From the NCBI GenBank assembly GCA_031177735.1, contig JAPSKJ010000107.1:1-7236 (forward strand): DNA of 7,236 nt, in the 5' to 3' direction. Shown here in pieces: positions 1 through 4,839 of this stretch. The notes beneath the pieces are model-generated. The model ran no database searches and was not told where the DNA came from. It saw nothing but the letters and a program-made list of their open reading frames with translations. Numbering within the stretch: the stretch's first letter is position 1; every line of letters begins with the position of its first letter. Origin of the DNA: Nocardioides sp. (GTDB taxonomy: Bacteria; Actinomycetota; Actinomycetes; Propionibacteriales; Nocardioidaceae). The position numbers and the translations under genes were made by a program.

Positions 1-32
1 GCGCGGCGGCGCCACGGACGCGACATCGACAT
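1..32 (-). CDS. Possible start of a divergent gene cut by the window edge
   Basis: On the minus strand an ATG at 32-30 opens a frame reading MSMSRPWRRR up to the edge, with a second in-frame ATG at 26-24. The Arg-rich start would suit the n-region of a signal peptide or a membrane protein. Upstream on the same strand lies GATACT (44-39), exactly six bases before the ATG, which is the leaderless layout seen at other genes in this window. In mycobacteria a divergent lipoprotein gene (lpqE) sits upstream of carD, so a divergent neighbour is expected here. Only about ten codons are visible, so neither product nor reality of the gene can be established. Confidence 0.27.
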   Translation of the reverse strand, partial: MSMSRPWRRR

Positions 33-211
33 GCCGCGAGTATCCGGTAAACGGGCTGCTCGCGGTGTTACCCGGGCGTCGCCTGGGCGTGTTCCGGGCG
101 CGGGTCCACCGGCGCCGACGGCGGGCGCCATCACACCAGTGGTGCTTCTGTCAAGCCCTCATTGAGCCCCTGACCTGCGGAAACGCGAATCGCTTAACCG
201 TCGAAACGTGC

Positions 212-235
212 TAGACTGGGCTGTCTAGGAAGGGG
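212..235 (+). promoter_or_regulatory. carD promoter -10 and ribosome binding site
   Basis: TAGACT (212-217) fits the actinobacterial -10 pattern TAnnnT. Transcription would start near 223-225. AGGAAGGGG (227-235) is a strong Shine-Dalgarno sequence ten bases before the carD ATG at 246 and fixes that start. No good -35 is seen at 16-18 bp upstream, as is common in actinobacterial promoters. The identical hexamer TAGACT recurs before cysS (4828-4833). Confidence 0.5.
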
Positions 236-245
236 TACCTGACAT

Positions 246-731
246 ATGACTTTCACCGTGGGCGAAACGGTTGTTTACCCGAATCACGGCGCCGCAGTCA
301 TCGAGGACATCGAGATGCGGACGATCAAGGGCGAGGAGCGCCAGTATCTCGTACTGAGGATCGTGGCCCAGCAGGACCTGGTGGTTCGGGTTCCCGCCTG
401 CAACCTCGACCTGGTCGGTGTGCGCGACGTCGTGGACAAGGACGGTCTCGACCGCGTCTTCGACATCCTCCGCGCGGCGCACGTGGAGGAGCCGACCAAC
501 TGGTCGCGGCGCTACAAGGCCAACCTCGAGAAGCTGCACAGCGGCGACGTGATGAAGGTGGCCGAGGTCGTGCGCGACCTGTGGCGCCGCGAGCGCGACC
601 GCGGGCTGTCGGCCGGAGAGAAGCGGATGCTCGCCAAGGCGCGACAGATCCTCGTCTCCGAGCTGGCGCTCGCCGAGCACACCAACGAGGACAAGGCCGA
701 GGCTCTTCTCGACGAGGTCCTCGCCTCCTGA
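246..731 (+). CDS. carD: CarD, RNA polymerase-binding transcription regulator
   Basis: This 161-residue protein matches mycobacterial CarD (162 residues) nearly end to end. CarD binds the RNA polymerase beta subunit and stabilises the open promoter complex, notably at rRNA promoters. The N-terminal Tudor-like RNAP-interaction domain covers about residues 1-55 (FTVGETVVYPNHGAA; Arg25 and Arg48 match the polymerase-contacting Arg25 and Arg47 of M. tuberculosis). The helical DNA-binding domain follows, with the strongly conserved PTNWSRRYKANLEKL segment. Trp86 corresponds to the Trp85 that wedges into the upstream edge of the bubble, and Lys91 to Lys90. A one-residue insertion near residues 40-42 shifts the numbering. 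The ATG has a strong Shine-Dalgarno sequence. The gene has its own promoter and a terminator hairpin, so it is probably monocistronic, unlike the mycobacterial arrangement where ispD follows directly. Confidence 0.97.
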   Translation: MTFTVGETVVYPNHGAAVIEDIEMRTIKGEERQYLVLRIVAQQDLVVRVPACNLDLVGVRDVVDKDGLDRVFDILRAAHVEEPTNWSRRYKANLEKLHSGDVMKVAEVVRDLWRRERDRGLSAGEKRMLAKARQILVSELALAEHTNEDKAEALLDEVLAS

Positions 732-737
732 CGCTGA

Positions 738-768
738 TCGGGCCCCGGGTCACTGACCCGGGGCCCGA
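738..768 (+). terminator. GC-rich hairpin after carD, probable terminator
   Basis: CGGGCCCCGGGT (739-750) and ACCCGGGGCCCG (756-767) are perfect 12-bp inverted arms. The C751-G755 pair extends the stem to 13 bp with a three-base loop. It starts eight bases after the carD stop. No U-tract follows, which is common for actinobacterial terminators. The hairpin separates carD from the next rightward gene. Confidence 0.7.
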
Positions 769-837
769 ACTGCTTCATGGCGACGTCGCGGACACCCGCG
801 CACGGCACCTGGCGCTCGGGCGAGCGGCCGGACGCCC

Positions 838-847
838 TACGGTGGAG
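838..847 (+). promoter_or_regulatory. Start signals of the IspD-like gene
   Basis: GGTGGAG (841-847) contains GGAG five bases before ATG 853 and supports that start over the in-frame GTG at 847, which overlaps the same purines. TACGGT (838-843) also fits TAnnnT and could act as a -10, giving a transcript starting only a few bases before the ATG. The two readings use the same bases and cannot both be fully used. Together with the hairpin upstream they suggest independent expression. Confidence 0.35.
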
Positions 848-852
848 TGGTC

Positions 853-1473
853 ATGAGCCACGACCCGTACGACGACCTCCCCGACCCCGACGGCCTGGAC
901 CTGCCCGACATCGGCCCGTGCCTGGGCACCGTGATCGAGTCCGACCGCGGCACCCTGCCGTTCTCGCTGATCCACGGCGAGGCGCTGGTCACCTGCGCGG
1001 CGTGGGCACTCGGCGAGGCCGGGGTCACCCCGATCGACGTCGGCACCCGGTGGGAGTCGGTCGTCGCGGCCGAGGAGCCGGTGGTGCTGCACGACGCCCT
1101 CTGCCCGATGACCCCGGCGGCGTTCCTCAACTCCTGCGTGGCGCTCGCGGTGGAGCGCTCGGCCGTGGTGGTGGGCGTGCGCCCGGTCACCGACACCGTC
1201 AAGGGCGTCGCCGCCGGACGGGTGGGCGGCACGGTGGACCGCTCCGAGCTGGTCAGCGTGGCCTCCCCGATCGTCCTGCCCGCGGCGGTCGCCGCGTCGC
1301 TCGACGGCCTGCCGAGCACCGACTTCGCCGAGCTCGCCGGCCTGCTCGCCGCCCGCTTCCCGGTGCTCTCGGTCGAGGCGCCGGCATCCGGGCGCCGGGT
1401 CGGCTCGGCCGACGACGTACTCCTGCTCGAGGCGCAGACCCGGCCGACCGGCCGACCGGGGATCAGCGGTTGA
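853..1473 (+). CDS. IspD-family protein lacking the CTP-binding half (probable pseudoenzyme or partner subunit)
   Basis: From ATG 853 the protein has 206 residues against about 230 for IspD. Homology to 2-C-methyl-D-erythritol 4-phosphate cytidylyltransferase is clear in the second half: LHDALCP (79-85, like VHDAARP), TDTVK (113-117), TVDRSEL (127-133), STDFAEL (155-161) and a C-terminal SADDVLLLEA resembling the family's PEDxxLAEA end. The first half is eroded. There is no Gly-rich AAGxGxR...K motif, and about 40 residues including the GGxxRxxS loop are missing. Relative to E. coli, Arg109 is Cys84, Thr165 is Ser138 and Lys213 is about Arg182, while Thr140 (Thr115) and Arg157 (Arg130) are kept. 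It should not transfer CMP alone. The frame is intact with ordinary composition, so it looks maintained. It could be an IspD partner subunit, a regulator, or a decaying former ispD. It overlaps the convergent ispD by 11 bp. Confidence 0.85.
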   Translation: MSHDPYDDLPDPDGLDLPDIGPCLGTVIESDRGTLPFSLIHGEALVTCAAWALGEAGVTPIDVGTRWESVVAAEEPVVLHDALCPMTPAAFLNSCVALAVERSAVVVGVRPVTDTVKGVAAGRVGGTVDRSELVSVASPIVLPAAVAASLDGLPSTDFAELAGLLAARFPVLSVEAPASGRRVGSADDVLLLEAQTRPTGRPGISG

Positions 1474-2164
1474 GCAGAGCCTCGGCGGTGGCGACGTCCT
1501 CCGGGAAGGTCACCTTGAGGTTGAGCGAGCTGCTGGGCACCGCGGCGATCTCGAAGCTGCCCACGAGGCCGGCCACGGAGTCGGCGTAACGCTCCAGGCA
1601 CCCGGCCGTGTCGGTGCCCTCGAAGCCCTCCTCCGCGGCCCGGGAGTACGCCGCCCACAGCGCCCGCGCGCGGAAGGCCTGAGGCGTCTGCACCCCCATC
1701 AAGCCGGCGTCGGCCGGCCGCAGGCTGCGGGCCACCAGACCCGGGACCGGCGCCACCGGGATGGCGCCGCCGTGCGTGCGGGCACTGGCGATCACCTCGT
1801 CGAAGAGCGCGGCGCGGGCCAACGGACGGGCGCCGTCGTGGATGGCGATGACGTCGATCTCACCGGTCTCGATGTCCGGGCGCAGGGCCTGGAGCGCCGC
1901 CCACTCGCTCGCGTGGCGGCTCGGCCCACCCGGGACGAGCAGCACCTCGCCGCTGCCCAGCACCGGGACGACGGCGTCGGCGACCGCCTGCTCCTCGCCG
2001 GGCCGCACCACGAGCACGATGCGGTGGACGTCGTCGACCGCGAGCGCGGTGCGCAGCGAACCGCCGAGGACGGTCGTGTCCCCGAGGGGGAGCAGCACCT
2101 TGTTGACCGCGGCGCCGACCCGGGAGCCGGTGCCGGCGGCGAGGATGACGAGCGCGGCGGGCAT
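1463..2164 (-). CDS. ispD: IspD, 2-C-methyl-D-erythritol 4-phosphate cytidylyltransferase
   Basis: This 233-residue cytosolic enzyme of the MEP isoprenoid pathway should couple CTP and MEP to give CDP-ME and pyrophosphate. The CTP loop LAAGTGSRVG is at 8-17, with Arg15 and Lys22 matching E. coli Arg20 and Lys27 (the loop ends NKV rather than the usual PKQ). GGPSRHASEWAAL (79-91) matches the cytidine-contacting loop, IHDGARP (108-114) holds Asp110 and Arg113, VQTPQAF (158-164) holds Thr160, GTDTAG is at 183-188, and NLKVTFPED (215-223) holds Lys217 for Lys213. The oddity is at 139-160: the usual (S/T)DTxK...R-hairpin is replaced by PVPGLVAR and is about eight residues shorter, losing the Thr140 and Arg157 equivalents (now about Leu143 and Asp152). 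The gene runs opposite to carD, cysS and rlmB. It has no Shine-Dalgarno sequence but a -10 seven bases before the ATG. Confidence 0.92.
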   Translation of the reverse strand: MPAALVILAAGTGSRVGAAVNKVLLPLGDTTVLGGSLRTALAVDDVHRIVLVVRPGEEQAVADAVVPVLGSGEVLLVPGGPSRHASEWAALQALRPDIETGEIDVIAIHDGARPLARAALFDEVIASARTHGGAIPVAPVPGLVARSLRPADAGLMGVQTPQAFRARALWAAYSRAAEEGFEGTDTAGCLERYADSVAGLVGSFEIAAVPSSSLNLKVTFPEDVATAEALLNR

Positions 2165-2171
2165 GCGCCGC

Positions 2172-2177
2172 AGGCTA
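2172..2177 (-). promoter_or_regulatory. Leaderless -10 of ispD
   Basis: On the minus strand TAGCCT (2177-2172) fits TAnnnT and is followed by seven bases and then the A of the ispD ATG. Transcription would begin at or next to the start codon. No Shine-Dalgarno sequence is visible, consistent with a leaderless message. Confidence 0.45.
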
Positions 2178-2215
2178 ACCGGCGGTAACGCCGGGCCCGC
2201 AGGCGGGAGGAAGCA

Positions 2216-2241
2216 TTTTCACGGCTGTAACGCGGTGAAAC
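2216..2241. promoter_or_regulatory. Inverted repeat with GlnR-like half-site between ispD and nirD
   Basis: TTTCAC (2217-2222) and GTGAAA (2235-2240) form a perfect 6-bp inverted repeat with a 12-base spacer. On the minus strand the same bases read GTTAC-N6-GAAAA (2231-2216), close to the a/b half of the actinobacterial GlnR box (gTnAC-N6-GaAAc). On the plus strand they read GTAAC-N5-GAAAC (2227-2241). Nitrite-reductase genes are known GlnR targets in Streptomyces, so the location upstream of nirD makes sense. A complete four-part GlnR box is not present. The site lies 22 or more bases upstream of the proposed nirD -10. Confidence 0.3.
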
Positions 2242-2262
2242 AGGGAGCGAACACGGCCGCCC

Positions 2263-2287
2263 TACGTTCGAGGGCACCGAAGGGAGG
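2263..2287 (+). promoter_or_regulatory. Probable nirD transcript -10 and Shine-Dalgarno of the leader ORF
   Basis: TACGTT (2263-2268) fits TAnnnT and would start transcription near 2275. AGGGAGG (2281-2287) is a near-perfect Shine-Dalgarno sequence, but it is placed five bases before the ATG at 2293, which is out of frame with nirD. It therefore drives the small leader ORF, not nirD directly. Confidence 0.4.
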
Positions 2288-2292
2288 CCCCG

Positions 2293-2328
2293 ATGACGCT
2301 ACGGCTCGGGCTGGTCGCGTCCGCATGA
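2293..2328 (+). CDS. 11-codon leader ORF coupled to nirD
   Basis: ATG 2293 opens the short frame MTLRLGLVASA, ending at TGA 2326-2328. It has the best Shine-Dalgarno sequence in this region (AGGGAGG, five-base spacing). Its stop overlaps the nirD start as ATGA (2325-2328), while the nirD ATG has no Shine-Dalgarno of its own. This layout suggests that ribosomes terminating on the leader restart on nirD. The peptide has three Leu and no Cys, so a cysteine-attenuator role is not suggested. It has no recognisable homology. The alternative is that the short frame is accidental and nirD starts poorly. Confidence 0.45.
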   Translation: MTLRLGLVASA

Positions 2329-2696
2329 GCCCGCGATCCTCCGCCAACACCGACGAGTGGCAGCCGGTGTGCCGCGTGGCGGAGCTCGAGGTGGAGCGCG
2401 GGGCCACCGCGCTGGTGCACGGCCAGGCGATCGCCATCTTCCGCACCGCCGACGACCAGGTCTACGCGCTGGGCAACCACGACCCCTTCGCCAAGGCGTC
2501 GGTGATGGCCAAGGGCATCGTGGGTCAGCGCGGCGAGGTGCCGTTCGTGGCCTCGCCCCTGCACCGGCACGCCTTCGACCTGCGCACCGGCCGGTGCCTG
2601 GAGGACGCCCACGTGTCGGTGCCGGCCTACGACGTCCGGGTGGTCGACGGGGTGGTCCTGGTGGGGCACCGCAAGGTGGTCGCGCCGGCGTCGTGA
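2325..2696 (+). CDS. nirD: NirD-like small subunit of assimilatory nitrite reductase, orphan copy
   Basis: This 123-residue soluble protein has the Rieske-like NirD fold. The conserved core is NHDPF (51-55), SVMAKGIVG (59-67), VASPLHRHAFDL (75-86), TGRCLEDAHVSV (88-99) and YDVRVVDGVV (102-111), aligning closely with E. coli NirD (about 108 residues). Like that protein it lacks the Rieske cysteine ligands: the CxH position is NHD, and the second Cys is Ser77. It should therefore not carry a 2Fe-2S cluster and would act as an accessory subunit of NADH-nitrite reductase NirB. No nirB is next to it, since both flanking genes are leftward isoprenoid genes. ATG 2325 is the only reasonable in-frame start before the conserved region and overlaps the stop of an 11-codon leader ORF. 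A GlnR-like site lies upstream. The 3' end is seven bases from the convergent ispF. Confidence 0.88.
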   Translation: MSPRSSANTDEWQPVCRVAELEVERGATALVHGQAIAIFRTADDQVYALGNHDPFAKASVMAKGIVGQRGEVPFVASPLHRHAFDLRTGRCLEDAHVSVPAYDVRVVDGVVLVGHRKVVAPAS

Positions 2697-2703
2697 GACC
2701 GGG

Positions 2704-3198
2704 TCAGGTCGAGTAGACCAACGCCGTCGCGATCGCCGCGATGCCCTCGTCGCGGCCGGTGAGGCCGAGGCGGTCGGTGGTGGTGGCCGAGACGCTGACG
2801 GCGGCGCCGACGGCCGCCGAGAGAGCCGCCTCCGCCTCCCCGCGGCGCGGCCCGAGCTTGGGCCGGTTGCCGATGACCTGCACGGCGACGTTGCCGATCT
2901 CGAAGCCGGCGGCGCGCACCCGGCGAGCGGTCTCGGCCAGCAGCGTCGCCCCGGCAGCGCCGGCCCACTCCGGCTCGGCGGTGCCGAAGTTGGACCCCAG
3001 GTCGCCCAGGCCGGCCGCCGACAGGAGCGCGTCGCAGGCCGCGTGCGCCGCGACGTCGGCGTCGGAGTGCCCCTCCAGACCCACGGGCGAGTCCGGCCAG
3101 GCCAGGCCCGCCAGGTGGAGCGGTACGCCGTCGGCGAGCCGGTGCACGTCGGTGCCGATGCCGACACGGGGCAGTGGAGCGGTCACGGGGGCGATCAT
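2704..3198 (-). CDS. ispF: IspF, 2-C-methyl-D-erythritol 2,4-cyclodiphosphate synthase
   Basis: This 164-residue enzyme converts CDP-ME 2-phosphate to MEcPP with release of CMP, two steps after IspD in the cytosolic MEP pathway. It is usually a homotrimer with a metal ion at each subunit interface. The metal ligands are Asp17 and His19 in GTDVHRL (15-21) and His52 in DVAAHAACDALL (48-59), equivalent to E. coli Asp8, His10 and His42. GHSDAD (43-48) and the C-terminal ATTTDRLGLTGRDEGIA, the cytidine-binding signature, are intact. ATG 3198 is chosen by fit. An in-frame GTG at codon 5 is possible, and neither has a clear Shine-Dalgarno sequence. The start lies only 23 bp from the divergent molybdoenzyme gene. 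As with ispD, it is on the strand opposite to carD, cysS and rlmB. Confidence 0.96.
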   Translation of the reverse strand: MIAPVTAPLPRVGIGTDVHRLADGVPLHLAGLAWPDSPVGLEGHSDADVAAHAACDALLSAAGLGDLGSNFGTAEPEWAGAAGATLLAETARRVRAAGFEIGNVAVQVIGNRPKLGPRRGEAEAALSAAVGAAVSVSATTTDRLGLTGRDEGIAAIATALVYST

Positions 3199-3221
3199 CG
3201 CACCGGTGGGACAATCGCAGA
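3199..3221. promoter_or_regulatory. Compact divergent promoter between ispF and the molybdoenzyme gene
   Basis: Only 23 bp separate the two start codons. GACAAT (3210-3215) lies six bases before GTG 3222 and would serve as the -10 of a leaderless rightward transcript. The same AT-containing core read on the other strand is GATTGT (3216-3211), a weaker candidate for ispF transcription with a leader of about five bases. It is the only AT-containing patch in the gap. Confidence 0.35.
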
Positions 3222-4787
3222 GTGACCTCCTCCGCAGCCGACCGGTCGGCGGCGCCCGCCGGGCAGCCGGCCGGGTCCGACGCGCCGCAGGACCCGCGCA
3301 GCCCGGGTGACGCCCGCGCGGCCTGGACCGGCGCCGGCATCGTCGCTGGGCTGTTCGGGGTGGCGCTCAGCTGGTGCGCGGCGGCGATGCTGCAGGTCGC
3401 CGACAACCCGGTGGCGGCGGTGGCCGAGCAGACGGTCCGGCTGTTACCGGGGCCGGTCGCGGAGTTCGGGATCGACCTGCTCGGCACCGCCGACAAGCCG
3501 GTGTTCGTGGTGCTCATCCTGCTGGTCCTCGTCGCGCTGTGCGGCTGGCTCGGTCGGCTGCGCCGGCACGGCTGGATCGGCCCGCTGACCGGGTTCGTCG
3601 TGCTGGCCGCCGTCGGCGGAGCCGCCGTCGTCGCCCAGGACGGCGGGTGGCGCCCGCTGGTGCCCGTGGGCGCCGGGCTGCTCGGTTGGATCGGGGCACT
3701 GGAGGTGCTGAGCGATCCGTTGCGGCGTACTCCGGTGCGGCGGCGGGGCTTCCTGGTCGCCGCAGGGGTGCTCGCCGTGGGCGCGGCGGCGCTGGCCGTC
3801 AGCGGGCGCCTGATCACGGGCCGCCGGCAGGTCGAGGAGGCGCGGCGGCTGCTGCACCTCGACGGAGTGACCGTGCCGGAGGTGCCCACCGGCGTCGACC
3901 CCAGCGCGCCGGTGCCGTGGCTGACGCCGGCCGAGGAGTTCTACCGGATCGACACCGCGTTCAGCCCGCCCGCGATCGACCCCGACGCGTGGCGCCTGCG
4001 TGTGCACGGGCTGGTCGACCGGCCCGTGGAGCTCAGCCTGGCGGACCTGATGGCGCGCGAGCTGACCGAAGCCTGGGTGACGCTGAGCTGCGTGTCGAAC
4101 TCGGTCGGCGGCGACCTGGTCGGCAACGCCTGGTGGAGCGGGGTGCGGATCGCGACACTGCTCGCCGAGCTCGGCGTGCGGCCGGACGCCGACGCGGTGC
4201 TGCAGACCTCCGAGGACGGCTGGACCTGCCTCACCCCGCTGGGGGCGCTCACCGATGAGCGCAACGCGCTGCTCGCGGTGGCGATGAACGGCGAGCCGCT
4301 GTCGATCGAGCACGGCTTCCCGGTGCGGATGGTGGTGCCCGGGCTCTACGGCTACGTCAGCGCCACCAAGTGGCTGGTGGAGCTGGAGGTGACCAGGTTC
4401 AGCGATGCGGAGGGCTACTGGACCTCGCGTGGCTGGAGCGCGCACGGGCCGGTCAAGCTGACCTCCCGGATCGACGTGCCGGCGTCGGGGGAGACGGTGC
4501 CGGCCGGTGAGGTGCACCTGGCCGGGACCGCCTGGCAGCAGCACACCGGCGTCGAGGGGGTGGAGGTGCAGGTCGACGGCGGCGGCTGGCAACCGGCCGA
4601 CCTGGCGCTCGAGCCGACCGTCGACAGCTGGGTGCAGTGGCGGCTGGCCGTCGACCTCGAGCCCGGTGAGCACCGGGTCGCCGTGCGGGCGATCAGCCGG
4701 ACCGGTGACGTGCAGACCGGCGTCGAGCGCGACGTCGTCCCCGACGGCGCGACGGGTTGGCACACGGTCACCTTCCAGGTGGAGTGA
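3222..4787 (+). CDS. Membrane-anchored molybdopterin oxidoreductase of the sulfite oxidase fold
   Basis: From GTG 3222 the protein has 521 residues. Five hydrophobic segments (about 38-58, 93-110, 119-138, 146-163, 177-195) precede a sulfite-oxidase-type molybdopterin domain (about 230-400) and a C-terminal Ig-like dimerisation domain (about 410-521). Cys290 in VTLSCVSNSVGGD is the expected molybdenum ligand; GNAWWSGVRI and HGFPVRMVVPGLYGY are family motifs. Positive charges after helix 2 (GRLRRHG) and before helix 5 (RRTPVRRRG) put the N-terminus inside and the catalytic domain outside. RRGFL (174-178) just before helix 5 resembles a twin-arginine signal, as expected for export of a folded cofactor protein after Sec insertion of helices 1-4. 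This resembles the five-helix Streptomyces family described as using both Sec and Tat. The substrate is unknown. A GTG at 3174 would overlap ispF and is rejected. Confidence 0.88.
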   Translation: MTSSAADRSAAPAGQPAGSDAPQDPRSPGDARAAWTGAGIVAGLFGVALSWCAAAMLQVADNPVAAVAEQTVRLLPGPVAEFGIDLLGTADKPVFVVLILLVLVALCGWLGRLRRHGWIGPLTGFVVLAAVGGAAVVAQDGGWRPLVPVGAGLLGWIGALEVLSDPLRRTPVRRRGFLVAAGVLAVGAAALAVSGRLITGRRQVEEARRLLHLDGVTVPEVPTGVDPSAPVPWLTPAEEFYRIDTAFSPPAIDPDAWRLRVHGLVDRPVELSLADLMARELTEAWVTLSCVSNSVGGDLVGNAWWSGVRIATLLAELGVRPDADAVLQTSEDGWTCLTPLGALTDERNALLAVAMNGEPLSIEHGFPVRMVVPGLYGYVSATKWLVELEVTRFSDAEGYWTSRGWSAHGPVKLTSRIDVPASGETVPAGEVHLAGTAWQQHTGVEGVEVQVDGGGWQPADLALEPTVDSWVQWRLAVDLEPGEHRVAVRAISRTGDVQTGVERDVVPDGATGWHTVTFQVE

Positions 4788-4827
4788 CCGGCCCGCTCGG
4801 CGAATCGGCGCCCACCGCCGCTCTCAA

Positions 4828-4833
4828 TAGACT
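4828..4833 (+). promoter_or_regulatory. Leaderless -10 of cysS
   Basis: TAGACT is followed by six bases and then GTG 4840, with no Shine-Dalgarno sequence in between. The hexamer is identical to the carD -10. This is a textbook leaderless arrangement and decides the GTG start. It indicates that cysS-rlmB has its own promoter after the molybdoenzyme gene; the 52-bp gap shows no clear terminator. Confidence 0.6.
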
Positions 4834-4839
4834 TGCCGG

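Noticed and set aside
134..144. CACCA-G-TGGTG small inverted repeat
   Set aside because: Only 5 bp per arm in GC-rich DNA. It is expected by chance and does not line up with a promoter.
179..202. GGAAAC-N14-CGTC resembling an extracytoplasmic sigma factor promoter upstream of carD
   Set aside because: The spacing is a little short and the match is loose. The TAGACT -10 at 212-217 places better with the Shine-Dalgarno sequence.
225..680. Long minus-strand open frames over carD and others
   Set aside because: They are shadows of conserved genes in GC-rich DNA, with Arg/Pro/Ala-rich low-complexity translations and no recognisable motifs.
1761..2324. Upstream extension of the nirD frame through ispD
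   Set aside because: It runs antisense through ispD, has no NirD homology, and nirD is complete from ATG 2325.
2293..2328. Similarity of the leader peptide start MTLRL to the first residues of CysS (MTLRL)
   Set aside because: Only five residues with no further similarity. The DNA differs and there is no sign of duplication, so coincidence is more likely.
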